From assembly GCF_016213215.1 (NCBI RefSeq), contig NZ_JACRAW010000027.1:1-55410 (forward strand): a stretch of 55,410 bases of DNA, written 5' to 3'. The stretch's first letter is position 1. Every line of letters begins with the position of its first letter. Under the pieces are notes generated by a model. It had not been told where the DNA came from, did not search any database, and saw only the letters and a program-made list of their open reading frames with translations. Below are positions 20,255 through 29,538 of the stretch, piece by piece. Made by a program: the position numbers and the translations under genes. The stretch comes from Bradyrhizobium sp. (GTDB lineage: Bacteria; Pseudomonadota; Alphaproteobacteria; Rhizobiales; Xanthobacteraceae).

Positions 20255-21235
20255 CTATCGACCGCGCAGGCGCGCGCTCGGCGTCGGTGTCACTTCTTGA
20301 ACCGGAACCCAAGCCGGAACCGGCGTCGTCTCGTCAGTCTCTTCAGGAACAAGCGGCGGCGAACCGAGCGCTTCTGGAAACACACCGAATTCGCCCGCCA
20401 CCTCCTCGAGCGGCTTCTGCTTGTCGGCCCAGTGCAAGGCAGTGTAGTCGAAACCATGCACGATGGTTGGTTTCACGACTTCGAAATAGGGCGAGATGTC
20501 GAAATCGCGCGGCATATAAAGCGATGAATCGCGGATGTGCAGGATCTCGCGCTTGGCCCGGCGGGTGCCGGCACGCGTGATCTTGGGCAGGATCGGATAG
20601 CGCACGCAGTCGAACGCCTGTGCGATGAGCGCCGAGCAGATCATCTTGGTGGGATCGCCCGAGCCGAACGCGATCAGGCGTCGGCGCCAGCGCTGCGGCA
20701 CCGGCAGCGGAAACAGGTAGCGCGCCAGGTCCACGATGTTCTTGGTATCGTAACCGAAGCCGACCCGGTTGATCGCATAGCGACAGACCGTGTGGCGGTC
20801 TTCAAACGACAGCCCGACCGGGCGGCAGACGCGGGTGTGATAGGGAAAGTATTTCGATAGCGGGGCGGTGGCGACGCCCTCGCCGATGTTGGCCTCGATC
20901 AGAACATGCGGCTCGCCGTCCGCCTCCGCGGCGCCGTCGATGGGACCGACGAACAGCGCGGCATGCGACCAGGTCGACTGCGTCAGATATTTGATGATGC
21001 CGGAAATACGGTTGTTGCCCTCGACCAGCAGCACGTCGCCCGGCTCGATGATGCCCCGCAGATGTTCCGGATCGCTCGGCGTGAACGGCTCGTAACCCGG
21101 CACCTCCTTCTCAAGGTACCGGGCAATCAGCTTGCCGATCGTATCGAGCACGGACCCCACGTCGGACTCTCCCACCGCCTTTGCGGCTGTTTTTCCTCCT
21201 TTATCATGGCCGACAGCCCTTTCAATTCGGTTCAT
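20255..21235 (-). CDS. YiiX-like permuted papain-fold cysteine hydrolase
   Basis: This 326-residue protein resembles the YiiX/NlpC-P60-related family of circularly permuted cysteine peptidases or amidases. The predicted active site is His91 (TWSHAALFVG), an acidic residue in LIEANIGEG, and Cys200 (TKMICSALIAQAF). The EPGDVLLVEG segment before the His is typical of the family. There is no signal peptide, and the C-terminal 40 residues are Pro-rich. Substrates are unknown; lipid or peptide amides are possible. It is convergent with cusA and divergent from the amine oxidase gene. Confidence 0.8.
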   Translation of the reverse strand: MNRIERAVGHDKGGKTAAKAVGESDVGSVLDTIGKLIARYLEKEVPGYEPFTPSDPEHLRGIIEPGDVLLVEGNNRISGIIKYLTQSTWSHAALFVGPIDGAAEADGEPHVLIEANIGEGVATAPLSKYFPYHTRVCRPVGLSFEDRHTVCRYAINRVGFGYDTKNIVDLARYLFPLPVPQRWRRRLIAFGSGDPTKMICSALIAQAFDCVRYPILPKITRAGTRRAKREILHIRDSSLYMPRDFDISPYFEVVKPTIVHGFDYTALHWADKQKPLEEVAGEFGVFPEALGSPPLVPEETDETTPVPAWVPVQEVTPTPSARLRGR

Positions 21236-21246
21236 CGTTTGGTGGG

Positions 21247-21262
21247 ATCAATCATGATTGAT
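21247..21262. promoter_or_regulatory. 16-base perfect palindrome, possible operator
   Basis: ATCAATCATGATTGAT is a perfect palindrome located 11 bases upstream of the YiiX-like start on the reverse strand and about 85 bases upstream of the amine oxidase start. Its place in a divergent intergenic region suggests binding by a dimeric regulator, but no regulator gene is adjacent. Confidence 0.45.
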
Positions 21263-21346
21263 TCACCATGATAGTTGCCGCGTGGCATGAGATGCGGCAA
21301 GATTCACAGGCTGTTCCTGGCAGTCTCAAGCCCCGGAAACCATGAC

Positions 21347-22762
21347 ATGACAATCACGCGCCGCAGCTTTCTCTCGGCGTCCGTGGCATTGGCGGCCGCC
21401 CCGCCGCTCAGCCGTGCCGCCTGGGCCGCACCCCTGCCGCGCGAGGTGGATGTCGTCGTGATCGGCGCCGGCGCCGCCGGCATCGCCGCGGCGCGGCGTA
21501 TCATGGCAGCCAATCGCAGGGTCGTGGTGATCGAGGCATCCAGCCAGATAGGCGGGCGCTGCATCACGGATACCACGACCTTCGATGCGCCGTTCGATCG
21601 CGGCGCGCGCTGGATGCACAATCCCGACAGCAATCCGATAATCAGGCTCGGCCGCAACGCCGGGCTTGACGTGCTTCCGGCGCCTTCCGGCCAGAAGATC
21701 CGAATCGGCCGCCGCAATGCGCGCGCCGGCGAAACCGAGCAGTTTCTGGCAGCGCTGGTGCGCGCCAATCGCGCCATCGACGAGGCGACGCGCGGCAAGC
21801 TAGACACCTCCTGCGCGTCCGCGCTGCCGAAGGATCTCGGCGATTGGACCGGTACCGCCGAGTTCGTGCTCGGCCCAAGCTTTGCCGGCAAGGAGCTGAA
21901 AGAGTTCTCCGCCATGGACAAGGTGCGCGCCCAGGACCGTAACGCCATGATCTTCTGCCGGCAGGGACTCGGCACGCTGATTGCAAAACTCGGGCAGCAG
22001 GTGCCGGTCGTGCTGGCAACACCGGCGAGCCGCATCGCTTGGAGCAAGCGCGACGTCAGCGTCGAGACGGGGGCCGGCAAGATCGCCGCGCGCGCCGCCA
22101 TCATCACGGTCTCGACGAACGTGCTCACCTCGGGCGTCATCAAATTCGCGCCCGATATCCCCAAGCGCACGCTCGATGCCGCGGCCAGGCTCAGCCTCGG
22201 CAGCTACGACCACATTGCCCTCGAGCTGCCCGGAAATCCGCTCGGGCTGGCCCGCGACGACGTCATCATCGAACAGAGCAATTCGAACCGCACCGGGCTG
22301 CTGCTTGCCAACGTCGGCGGATCCTCGCTGTGCACGGTGGATGTGGGCGGCTCGTTCGGCCGCGACCTTTCGGGCCAGGGCGAACAGGCGATGGTCGCGT
22401 TCGCGAGGGAATGGCTGACCAGGCTGTTCGGCAGCGACATTGCTAGCGCAGTGAAGAAGACCAGCGCGACGCGCTGGAATGCCGCGCCTTTCGTCATGGG
22501 CGCCTTGTCGGCGGCTTCCCCGGGCGGACAGCCGTCACGACGGATCCTGGCCGAGCCGGTCGGCAGCCTGTTTCTGGCAGGCGAAGCGACGCATGAAATG
22601 CTGTGGGGGACGGTCGACGGTGCGTGGGAGAGCGGCGAGCGCGCCGCGGATGCCGTATTGCGCCGGATCGGCGCCGTGAAATCCGCTGAGCCGGACGAAG
22701 TGCCCACGCAGTCGACCCGCCGATCCCGCCCGGCGCGGACGCAAGCCTCGCCGCCCCGCTGA
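21347..22762 (+). CDS. Tat-exported flavin-dependent amine oxidase
   Basis: This 471-residue FAD enzyme of the monoamine oxidase family begins with a twin-arginine signal (TRRSFLSASVALAAAPP), so it should be exported folded. The dinucleotide-binding motif VVVIGAGAAGIAAARR (residues 36-51) and the RGARWMHNP segment follow. The C-terminal FAD-binding end is LFLAGEATH...GTVDGAWESGERAA. The substrate, an amine or amino acid, is unknown. The ATG at 21347 was chosen because it places the Arg pair next to the N-terminus. Its stop overlaps the start of the next gene (TGATG). Confidence 0.9.
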   Translation: MTITRRSFLSASVALAAAPPLSRAAWAAPLPREVDVVVIGAGAAGIAAARRIMAANRRVVVIEASSQIGGRCITDTTTFDAPFDRGARWMHNPDSNPIIRLGRNAGLDVLPAPSGQKIRIGRRNARAGETEQFLAALVRANRAIDEATRGKLDTSCASALPKDLGDWTGTAEFVLGPSFAGKELKEFSAMDKVRAQDRNAMIFCRQGLGTLIAKLGQQVPVVLATPASRIAWSKRDVSVETGAGKIAARAAIITVSTNVLTSGVIKFAPDIPKRTLDAAARLSLGSYDHIALELPGNPLGLARDDVIIEQSNSNRTGLLLANVGGSSLCTVDVGGSFGRDLSGQGEQAMVAFAREWLTRLFGSDIASAVKKTSATRWNAAPFVMGALSAASPGGQPSRRILAEPVGSLFLAGEATHEMLWGTVDGAWESGERAADAVLRRIGAVKSAEPDEVPTQSTRRSRPARTQASPPR

Positions 22763-23472
22763 TGGCGAAGCCGAAGGCATTGATCTCCTGGTCGAGCGGC
22801 AAGGACAGCGCGTTTTCGCTGGTTGAGGTACGTCGCGCCGGCGACTTCGAGGTCATCGGCGCGCTGACGACGGTGACGGAGACGTTCGACCGGGTCTCGA
22901 TCCACGGCGTGCGCCAGGAAATCCTGCGGGCGCAGTGCGAGGCCGCCGGCCTGCGCCAGATCGTCGTGTCGATCCCCTACCCTTGCCCAAATGATGTCTA
23001 TGAGGTGCGCATGGGCGAAGTGATCGCGCGGGCCGTCGCCGACGGCATTACCCACGTCATTTTCGGCGATCTTTTCCTCCAGGAGATCAGGGCCTATCGC
23101 GAGCAGAAGCTCAACGGCTCGGGCATTACGCCGGTGTTTCCGCTCTGGAACAGGCCAACGGTGCCGCTGGCGCGTGCGATGATCGAAAGCGGGCTCGAAG
23201 CTTATCTCGCCACCGTCGATCTGAAGAAGCTGCCGGCCGACTTCGCCGGTCGCAGGTTCGATATGCAACTGCTGGCGGATCTACCCGAGGGCATCGATCC
23301 CTGCGGCGAGAACGGCGAATTCCACACCTGCGTGGTCGCAGGCCCGATGTTCACGCATCGGTTGCCGGTCGTGCCGACGGAGCGCGTGACTCGCGACGGC
23401 TATGCCTATTGCGATCTGGTGCTGGACAGCGGCATTGCCGCTGCACCCCATCCAGCGCGGGCAGGCCGATGA
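22762..23472 (+). CDS. DUF71 / diphthine-ammonia ligase-like ATPase
   Basis: This 236-residue N-type ATP pyrophosphatase has the PP-loop SWSSGKDSAFS at residues 9-19. The family includes eukaryotic Dph6, which amidates diphthine; bacteria lack diphthamide, so the bacterial reaction must differ and is unknown. The segments GDLFLQEIRAYREQ and DPCGENGEFHTCV are conserved family signatures. Translation is coupled to the amine oxidase by a TGATG overlap, suggesting a shared pathway. It converges on pheT with only 6 bases between. Confidence 0.88.
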   Translation: MAKPKALISWSSGKDSAFSLVEVRRAGDFEVIGALTTVTETFDRVSIHGVRQEILRAQCEAAGLRQIVVSIPYPCPNDVYEVRMGEVIARAVADGITHVIFGDLFLQEIRAYREQKLNGSGITPVFPLWNRPTVPLARAMIESGLEAYLATVDLKKLPADFAGRRFDMQLLADLPEGIDPCGENGEFHTCVVAGPMFTHRLPVVPTERVTRDGYAYCDLVLDSGIAAAPHPARAGR

Positions 23473-23478
23473 TTACGC

Positions 23479-25887
23479 TTATCCGCGCAAGGTGCCGCCG
23501 GTCTTCTTCGTCACCTCGGCGACGATCTTGGCCGCAACCGCCTCGATCTCCTGATCGGTAAGCGTCTTCTCGCGCGGTTGGATCGTCACCTCGATTGCGA
23601 TCGACTTCCTGCCGTCCTCGATGCCCTTGCCTTCATAGACGTCGAACACCGTCACGCCCGTGATCAGCTTCTTGTCCGCTCCTTGCGCGGCGCGGACGAT
23701 ATCGCCGGCCTTGACAGTGCGGTCGACGATGAAGGCGAAATCGCGCGACACCGGCTGGAACGCGGACAGTTCGAGCGCGGGCTTGGCGCGGGTCGCCTTC
23801 TTCTTGGCTTCGGGAATGCGGTCGAGGATCACCTCGAACGCCATCAACGGACCGTCCGCGCGCAATGCTTCGAGCGCGCGCGGATGCATCTCGCCGAAAT
23901 AGCCGAGCACGTTTTGCGGTCCGATCTGGATGGTGCCGGAGCGTCCCGGATGCAGCCAGTCGGGGCCGCCGGGCACGATCTGCAGCGCCTGCATCGGCGC
24001 GCCGGCCGCCGCGAGCACCGCGAGCGCATCCGCCTTGGCGTCGAACGCGTCGGCGGTGTGTGAGCCGGACCAGTGCCGGCCCAGACCTTCCGCGGCGGCA
24101 AAGCCGCGGCGGATCCCGGCCGCGGCCACCAGCTGGTCGTGCGGACGGTCGCCCTTGAACACCTGGCCGACCTCGAACAGCGCGACATCGCCAAGGCCGC
24201 GGTCGGCATTGACCTGGGCGGCCGCGATCAGGCCGGCCAGCAGGGTCGGTCGCATGTCGCTCTGGTCGGAGGCGATCGGATTGGCAAGCTCGAGCGCGTG
24301 CTGGCCACCGCCGAACAGCTGCGCCGCGGCCTTCGAGATGAAGGACCATGTCACCGCCTCGACCATGCCGCGCGTCGCCAGCGCGCGCTTGGCGCGGCGG
24401 GTGCGGAGCTGGAGCGGCGTCAGTACCGGCTTGCGTGCGTCCTCGCCCCGCCCGAACGGGGTCATCGCCACCTTGTCGACGCCGACCATGCGTACGATTT
24501 CTTCGACGATGTCGGCCTTGCCGTGCACGTCGGAGCGCCAGGAGGGAACGGCGATTTTCACCACCAGTCCGTTGCCGGCCATCATGAAGCCGAGGTGGGA
24601 GAGAATGCGCTTCATCTCCGCGGCCGATACGTCGATGCCGGCCAGCCGCCTGACCTCGGGGAGCGGGAAATCGATCACCCGGTCGTCGGGGAAGGGATTG
24701 CCGGCCACGACGTTGTCAGACGGCGCGCCGCCGCACATCTCCATGACCAGACGCGTGGCGAGCTCAAGTCCCGGTACCATGAACGCCGGATCGACGCCGC
24801 GCTCGAAGCGATAGCGGGCGTCGGAATTGATGCCGAGCTTGCGGCCGGTCTGGGCAATGTTGATTTCGTTCCACAGCGCCGATTCGATCAGCACGTCGGT
24901 GGTGTTTTCGTCGCATCCGGAAGCCTCGCCGCCCATGATGCCGGCAAGCGATTCCACGCCGTGGTCGTCGGAGATGACGCACATGCTGCCGTCGAAGGTG
25001 TAGGTGCGGCCGTCGAGCGCGAGCAGCTGCTCGCCGTCGCGGGCATGGCGAACGAGGAGATTGCCCTTCACCTTGCCCGCGTCGAACACGTGCAGGGGCC
25101 GCGCCCGGTCATAGGTCATGAAGTTGGTGATATCGACCAGCGCGTTGATGGGCCTGAGCCCGATCGCGGTCAGTCGCTGCTGAAGCCATTGCGGCGACGG
25201 ACCGTTCCTGACGCCGCGCACCAGCCGCAGCGCAAAGCCGGGGCAGAGCTTCGGATCTTCGATCGTCACCTTCACCGGACAGGGGAATTCGCCCTTGACC
25301 GGCTTGATGCCGGGATCTTTGAACCTGCCCATGTCGGCAGCGGCAAGGTCGCGCGCAACACCGTGCACGCCGGTGCAGTCCTGCCGGTTGGGCGTCAGAT
25401 TGATCTCGAACACGGGATCGCCGAGCCCCGCCCATTCGGCATACGCCACGCCGATCGGCGCATCGGCGGGCAGCTCCATGATGCCATCGTGATCATCGGA
25501 AATCTGCAGCTCGGCCGCCGAGCACAGCATGCCGCGGCTCTCGACGCCGCGGATGGTGCCGACGGAAAGCGTGATGTTCTTGCCGGGGATGTAGGTCCCG
25601 GGCGGCGAGAACACGCTGACGAGGCCGGCGCGCGCGTTCGGCGCGCCGCACACGACCTGCACCGGCGCCGCACCGTTTCCGGTGTCGACCATGCAGACGC
25701 GCAGGCGGTCGGCGTTGGGATGCTGCTCGGCAGAGATCACCCTGGCAATCGTGAAAGGCTTCAGCGCCTTCGCCTTGTCCTCGAGGTTCTCGACCTCGAG
25801 CCCGATCATGGTGAGCTTGTCGGCGAGCTTTTCGACCGGCTCGTCGGTGTCGAGATGGTCCTTCAGCCAGGAAAGCGTGAATTTCAT
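23479..25887 (-). CDS. pheT: Phenylalanyl-tRNA synthetase beta subunit
   Basis: This is the 802-residue beta subunit of the heterotetrameric PheRS, which charges tRNA-Phe. The domain order is standard: N-terminal helices, a tRNA-binding OB fold (about residues 40-150, [13 protein letters not shown]), the B3/B4 editing domain (about 215-385), the B5 domain, the catalytic-like module, and the C-terminal ferredoxin-fold anticodon-binding domain ([14 protein letters not shown] to the end). Its ATG overlaps the stop of the DUF559 gene in ATGA, so pheT translation is coupled to that inserted gene rather than directly to pheS. Confidence 0.98.
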   Translation of the reverse strand: MKFTLSWLKDHLDTDEPVEKLADKLTMIGLEVENLEDKAKALKPFTIARVISAEQHPNADRLRVCMVDTGNGAAPVQVVCGAPNARAGLVSVFSPPGTYIPGKNITLSVGTIRGVESRGMLCSAAELQISDDHDGIMELPADAPIGVAYAEWAGLGDPVFEINLTPNRQDCTGVHGVARDLAAADMGRFKDPGIKPVKGEFPCPVKVTIEDPKLCPGFALRLVRGVRNGPSPQWLQQRLTAIGLRPINALVDITNFMTYDRARPLHVFDAGKVKGNLLVRHARDGEQLLALDGRTYTFDGSMCVISDDHGVESLAGIMGGEASGCDENTTDVLIESALWNEINIAQTGRKLGINSDARYRFERGVDPAFMVPGLELATRLVMEMCGGAPSDNVVAGNPFPDDRVIDFPLPEVRRLAGIDVSAAEMKRILSHLGFMMAGNGLVVKIAVPSWRSDVHGKADIVEEIVRMVGVDKVAMTPFGRGEDARKPVLTPLQLRTRRAKRALATRGMVEAVTWSFISKAAAQLFGGGQHALELANPIASDQSDMRPTLLAGLIAAAQVNADRGLGDVALFEVGQVFKGDRPHDQLVAAAGIRRGFAAAEGLGRHWSGSHTADAFDAKADALAVLAAAGAPMQALQIVPGGPDWLHPGRSGTIQIGPQNVLGYFGEMHPRALEALRADGPLMAFEVILDRIPEAKKKATRAKPALELSAFQPVSRDFAFIVDRTVKAGDIVRAAQGADKKLITGVTVFDVYEGKGIEDGRKSIAIEVTIQPREKTLTDQEIEAVAAKIVAEVTKKTGGTLRG

Positions 25888-26327
25888 GGCTGCTTCTTCT
25901 CCACGATTGCTTCCATTTCCCTCCCCCGCTTGCGGGGGAGGGTCAGGGTGGGGGTTCTCTCCGCGATCGCGGTGGCAATTGTTTCGAGAACGCCGACGCG
26001 GTTTGTCATGACGTCGTGGTTATTGAACCGCATAACCTTGAAGCCCTTTGCTTCAATTACGGCAGAACGTACGGCGTCTGCTCGCTCGGCTTCATCAGAG
26101 AAATGTTGTCCGCCGTCGAGTTCGATTACGAGCCTTGCGGCATGGCAGACAAAATCGGCGACGTAACTCTCGATGGATACTTGGCGGCGAAAACCGGCCC
26201 CGTCCAGGCGGTGATCGCGCAGCTCTGACCAAAGAATTCTTTCGGCATTGGTGGAATTTCGTCTGAGCGCACGCGCGTTTGCGCGAAGCTTGGAGGAGAC
26301 CTTCCAGGTGGGCTTTTGCTCGTCCAT
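25884..26327 (-). CDS. DUF559 endonuclease-like protein inserted between pheS and pheT
   Basis: This 147-residue protein of the DUF559 family has a fold related to Vsr and restriction endonucleases. The family core is present ([35 protein letters not shown]) with the probable catalytic Asp/Glu and His residues. A GGAGG ribosome binding site lies 5 bases before the ATG and decides the start. The last 15-20 residues ([13 protein letters not shown] and onward) are encoded by a palindromic repeat, and a second inverted copy lies just upstream of the gene. Its cellular role is unknown; location and flanks suggest insertion into the pheST operon. Confidence 0.88.
   Translation of the reverse strand: MDEQKPTWKVSSKLRANARALRRNSTNAERILWSELRDHRLDGAGFRRQVSIESYVADFVCHAARLVIELDGGQHFSDEAERADAVRSAVIEAKGFKVMRFNNHDVMTNRVGVLETIATAIAERTPTLTLPRKRGREMEAIVEKKQP
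25919..25954. repeat. Palindromic repeat, left copy flanking the DUF559 gene
   Basis: CCCTCCCCCGCTTGCGGGGGAGGG forms a strong hairpin, followed by TCAGGGTGGGGG. It lies inside the 3' coding end of the DUF559 gene. The copy at 26350-26385 is its inverted partner, matching at 33 of 36 positions. Confidence 0.85.
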
Positions 26328-26349
26328 CACGACCTCCGACGCGGAGAAA

Positions 26350-26385
26350 CCCCCACCCCGGCCCTCCCCCGCAAGCGGGAGAGGG
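26350..26385. repeat. Palindromic repeat, right copy (inverted) upstream of the DUF559 gene
   Basis: This is the reverse-complement partner of 25919-25954, with CCCTCCCCC and GCGGGAGAGGG arms preceded by CCCCCACCCC. It sits between the pheS stop and the DUF559 ribosome binding site. Together the two copies bracket 467 bases containing nearly the entire gene. Confidence 0.85.
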
Positions 26386-26449
26386 AGTTCGACCAGTCCC
26401 GGCGCTGGAGTGATCGTAACCTTGCGGAGATCTGGTGCGACCGCCAACC

Positions 26450-27532
26450 TCACGAGCTCAACCCTCCGGCAAGCGTCGGGACGTCGAGCGGCTTGAAGCC
26501 GTAATGCGAGAGCCAGCGTACGTCGCTATCGAACAGCTGCCTGAGATCGTTCATGCCGTATTTCAGCATGGCGATGCGGTCGATGCCCATGCCCCACGCG
26601 AAACCCTGGTACTCGTCCGGATCGATGCCGCAGGCACGCAGCACGTTCGGATGCACCATGCCGCAGCCCAGGATCTCCAGCCAGTCCTCGCCCTCGCCGA
26701 AGCGGATCTCGCCCTTGTCGCGCCGGCACTGAATGTCGACCTCGAGCGAGGGCTCGGTGAAGGGGAAGAACGAGGGCCGAAACCGCATGTTGATGTGATC
26801 GACCTCGAAGAATGCCTTGCAGAACTCGTGCAGGATCCATTTGAGGTGACCGAGATGCGACTCCTTGTCGATCACGAGGCCTTCGACCTGGTGGAACTGC
26901 GGCGTATGCGTCGCGTCCGAATCGATGCGATAGGTGCGGCCCGGACAGATGACGCGGATCGGCGGCTTCTGGCTCAGCATGGTGCGCACCTGCACCGGCG
27001 AAGTGTGAGTGCGCAGAAGCATGCGCGAGCCGTCTTCCTTCGGAGGGAAGAAGAACGTGTCGTGCATCTCGCGCGCCGGATGCCCGACCGGGAAGTTCAG
27101 CTTGGTGAAATTGTAGTCGTCGGTCTCGATATCGGGACCTTCGGCGACCGAAAATCCCATGTCGGCGAAAATGGTCGTGAGCTCGTCCCAAACCTGGCTG
27201 AGCGGATGGATGCGCCCCGCCTCGGCCGGTGGCTCGCGCGCCGGCAGGGTGACGTCGATCGTCTCCAGCTTGAGCCGCGCGTCCAGCGCCGCGGATTTCA
27301 GAACCTCTCGCCGTTCGGCGAGCGCCTGGGTGACCTTGTCCTTGGCCTGGTTGATGGCCGCGCCCTGCGTCTTGCGCTCGTCCGGCGACATCTTGCCGAG
27401 CGTGGCGAGCAGGGCAGAAATCGCCCCTTTCTTGCCCAGGGAGGACACACGTACCGCCTCCAGCGCGGCTTCGTCGCCGGCGGTTGCGATCTGTTCGAGG
27501 ATGGATTTTTCCAGCATTGCGAGGTCGGACAC
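26450..27532 (-). CDS. pheS: Phenylalanyl-tRNA synthetase alpha subunit
   Basis: This catalytic subunit of PheRS has an N-terminal coiled-coil (about residues 1-90) that contacts tRNA and a class II synthetase core. Motif 2 is in [17 protein letters not shown] and motif 3 in [14 protein letters not shown]. The GTG at 27532 ([10 protein letters not shown]) is preferred, with an AGAGAAG-type ribosome binding site 8 bases upstream; a TTG at 27538 and an ATG at 27517 are alternatives. The product is about 360 residues. It lies upstream of the DUF559 gene and pheT in the same orientation. Confidence 0.97.
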   Translation of the reverse strand: MSDLAMLEKSILEQIATAGDEAALEAVRVSSLGKKGAISALLATLGKMSPDERKTQGAAINQAKDKVTQALAERREVLKSAALDARLKLETIDVTLPAREPPAEAGRIHPLSQVWDELTTIFADMGFSVAEGPDIETDDYNFTKLNFPVGHPAREMHDTFFFPPKEDGSRMLLRTHTSPVQVRTMLSQKPPIRVICPGRTYRIDSDATHTPQFHQVEGLVIDKESHLGHLKWILHEFCKAFFEVDHINMRFRPSFFPFTEPSLEVDIQCRRDKGEIRFGEGEDWLEILGCGMVHPNVLRACGIDPDEYQGFAWGMGIDRIAMLKYGMNDLRQLFDSDVRWLSHYGFKPLDVPTLAGGLSS

Positions 27533-27680
27533 GGTCAAATCTTCTCTTCCAAAGGGCCGCCGGGTTGTGGCCGCAGCCGGGTCAAAACGTCAAGGCAAAA
27601 GCGGGAAATCCGGTTCGGCGAAGGGCTCTTGAACCGCCTCCGGCATCGACGCCACCAAGATGAAGCCGAAGGAATGAGTG

Positions 27681-28088
27681 ATGCGTTTTACTTCCTGTCT
27701 GGCCGGCTCGATTCTGTCCCTGGCTCTGCTCGCGGGTGCCGCCCGGGCTACAACCAGTGAATGCCCGGCCAAAACCACTGCCACGGACGAAATCGTCGCG
27801 ATACTGAAGGACGCTCCCAACTGCGAGCGCGCGATGAAGCTGCTCGAGGCCTGCGAATACAGCGCGAGCGGCGATGCCCAGTTCGGCGCCGTGGTCGAGA
27901 AGAAATGCGAAGCGGACTTTCTCGACCACCTGAAGGCGCCGCGGAAGCTGACCTATCAGCGTGAGCTCAGGGTGTGCGACCGGAAATACCGGAACGAGGA
28001 AGGTACCATGTACGTCTCGTTCACGGCGTTCTGCCGGGCGGAGGTGGCCCAGCGCTATTCGCGCCAGGCGCTCACGGCGGGCCACTAG
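27681..28088 (+). CDS. Secreted cysteine-containing hypothetical protein
   Basis: This 135-residue protein has a clear signal peptide (MRFTSCLAGSILSLALLAG, cleavage near ARA-TT). The mature part contains six cysteines (ECP, NCER, ACEY, KCEA, VCDR, FCRA), enough for three disulfides in the periplasm. I do not recognise the family. It is encoded on the strand opposite to rplT and pheS and lies between them, so it interrupts the reverse translation cluster. A GTG three bases earlier could also serve as start. Confidence 0.7.
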   Translation: MRFTSCLAGSILSLALLAGAARATTSECPAKTTATDEIVAILKDAPNCERAMKLLEACEYSASGDAQFGAVVEKKCEADFLDHLKAPRKLTYQRELRVCDRKYRNEEGTMYVSFTAFCRAEVAQRYSRQALTAGH

Positions 28089-28125
28089 GGCCCAGCCCCT
28101 CGTGCCCGGGACCGCCAGTGCTGGC

Positions 28126-28485
28126 TCAGGCTGCCAGCGCCGCCTTGGCCTTCTCGGCGATCGCCTGGAACGCCACCGGTTCCCGGATGGCAAGGTCCGA
28201 CAGCACCTTGCGGTCGACCGTGATTCCCGACTTGGAGAGACCGTCGATAAATCGGCTGTAGGTCAGGCCGAACGGCCGAACGGCGGCATTGAGGCGCTGG
28301 ATCCATAGGGCGCGCATGGTCCGCTTCTTGCGCTTGCGATCACGGAACGCGTACTGCCCGGCCTTCTCCACCGCCGGCTTGGCGGCGCGGATCGTGTTCT
28401 TGCGGCGGCCGTAAAAACCCTTTGCGGCCTTGTAGACTTTCTTGTGCTTGGCGTGGGCGGTCACACCGCGTTTGACGCGAGACAT
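28126..28485 (-). CDS. rplT: 50S ribosomal protein L20
   Basis: This 119-residue 23S rRNA-binding protein is essential early in 50S assembly. The very basic N-terminal tail ([21 protein letters not shown]) and the globular end ([21 protein letters not shown]) are diagnostic. It follows rpmI by 82 bases, the universal rpmI-rplT pair. L20 is an autogenous repressor of this operon in many bacteria; no leader structure was tested here. Confidence 0.98.
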   Translation of the reverse strand: MSRVKRGVTAHAKHKKVYKAAKGFYGRRKNTIRAAKPAVEKAGQYAFRDRKRKKRTMRALWIQRLNAAVRPFGLTYSRFIDGLSKSGITVDRKVLSDLAIREPVAFQAIAEKAKAALAA

Positions 28486-28567
28486 GACGAAATCCTTCGA
28501 AAAACAGAATGGCTGACGGGATTGCCGCGCGAACGCGGCCGGCTATGGCGATCGAAAACGGACGCGA

Positions 28568-28768
28568 TCAGGCGTTCGGCAAGAAATACTTCTTGATATT
28601 GTCGCCGTCGGTCTTGAACAGCACGCGGGTACCGCGGAGCTGACGGATCTGCTTCTTCGTCCGCTTGATCATGCCGTGACGCTTGCCGCGCTGGGCGTGC
28701 ATCACTTTGCCGGTGGCAGTCACCTTGAAGCGCTTTTTGGCGCCCGACTTGGTCTTCAGCTTGGGCAT
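28568..28768 (-). CDS. rpmI: 50S ribosomal protein L35
   Basis: This 66-residue ribosomal protein starts with the family signature [20 protein letters not shown] and ends in KKYFLPNA. The ATG at 28768 follows an AAGGAGAG ribosome binding site and matches the universal N-terminus; an earlier in-frame ATG (28783) is not used in the family. rplT follows on the same strand. The gap of 770 bases to infC, including a gene on the other strand, implies that rpmI has its own promoter. Confidence 0.97.
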   Translation of the reverse strand: MPKLKTKSGAKKRFKVTATGKVMHAQRGKRHGMIKRTKKQIRQLRGTRVLFKTDGDNIKKYFLPNA

Positions 28769-28844
28769 TTGGCTCTCCTTCATGCCGCAACAGGAAACTG
28801 CCCGCGAGGGCGGTCCAATCGGCTAAAATGCTCGTTAGAGCGTT

Positions 28845-28873
28845 GAATATGCTCAGGTTCTTGCATTCAGCAA
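28845..28873 (-). promoter_or_regulatory. Candidate promoter for rpmI-rplT
   Basis: Read on the reverse strand, TTGCTG (28873-28868) and ATATTC (28850-28845) are separated by 17 bases, a weak match to the housekeeping -35/-10 pattern, about 77 bases before the rpmI start. Support comes mainly from the need for a promoter in this gap. Confidence 0.3.
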
Positions 28874-29033
28874 GGAAACCCGCACAGGCATCGCCACGGC
28901 AGCCCTATTCAGCCGGGCGATGAAGGCTGCGCTTATGGCAGAGGACAGGCCAATTGGCAACGATGAACCGTGGAACGCGGGCATCGGGACCGCGGTTGAG
29001 CCCGCCGACGCGCCAGCCTCGAGGAGTAAGAAC

Positions 29034-29453
29034 ATGACCGCTTTCCCGCGATCGACCATCCCTGTTGTCGTGTCCCGCCCGCGCCTGTGGCCCTGGCTAC
29101 CGCTGCTGGCGGCCCTGATCATCGCCGCCCCCGGGCCTGGTCACGCCAGAACGATCAGGGCGGCAGGTCCCTACGATGGCGTCTGGAACGTGGTTTTCGC
29201 CACCACGCGCGGCAATTGCAGCTCGGGTTACAGCGTGCCGTTCACGGTGAGGGGCGGCCGCGTCTCATCGGCCGGCGGCGGCAGGGTGCAGGGTCTCGTC
29301 AGTCGCGCCGGCAGCGTCTCCGTCCGCGTCTCCGTGGGCAAGTCGCGGGCGAGTGGGGGTGGCCGGCTTGGGCGCGGCGTAGGTGCCGGCGCCTGGCGCG
29401 GAATCATTTCCGGCGATCGGTGCAGCGGAACCTGGCAGGCGACGAGGACGTGA
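29034..29453 (+). CDS. Secreted hypothetical protein
   Basis: This 139-residue protein has an N-terminal signal or membrane segment (LWPWLPLLAALIIAAPGPGHA). The Gly/Ser-rich mature domain begins YDGVWNVVFATTRGNC and ends GDRCSGTWQATRT. It contains two cysteines that could form one disulfide. This pattern is seen in uncharacterised rhizobial proteins, and the function is unknown. The ATG at 29034 follows a GAGGAG ribosome binding site. It lies on the strand opposite to infC and rpmI, between them. Confidence 0.7.
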   Translation: MTAFPRSTIPVVVSRPRLWPWLPLLAALIIAAPGPGHARTIRAAGPYDGVWNVVFATTRGNCSSGYSVPFTVRGGRVSSAGGGRVQGLVSRAGSVSVRVSVGKSRASGGGRLGRGVGAGAWRGIISGDRCSGTWQATRT

Positions 29454-29478
29454 CCACAGCTCCCCACCGCGAAAACGA

Positions 29479-29499
29479 CCCGCCAGATTGCCTGACGGG
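29479..29499. terminator. Hairpin between convergent hypothetical gene and infC
   Basis: CCCGCCAGATTGCCTGACGGG forms a stem (CCCG/CGGG and CAG/CTG with one mismatch) in the 85-base gap between two converging genes. A short pyrimidine-rich stretch follows on the forward strand. It is a plausible bidirectional terminator, but a weak one. Confidence 0.4.
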
Positions 29500-29538
29500 C
29501 CGTCCTTTACCGTTTGTCCCCTTGACGCGGGATCGGCG

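Noticed and set aside
24073..26166. A 697-codon open frame on the forward strand opposite pheT
   Set aside because: It is antisense to a full-length PheT and to the DUF559 gene, with no ribosome binding site or domain.
25919..26385. CRISPR-like or IS-type element
   Set aside because: There are only two copies in inverted orientation, no spacer series, no transposase and no visible target-site duplication. They fit dispersed palindromic repeats better.
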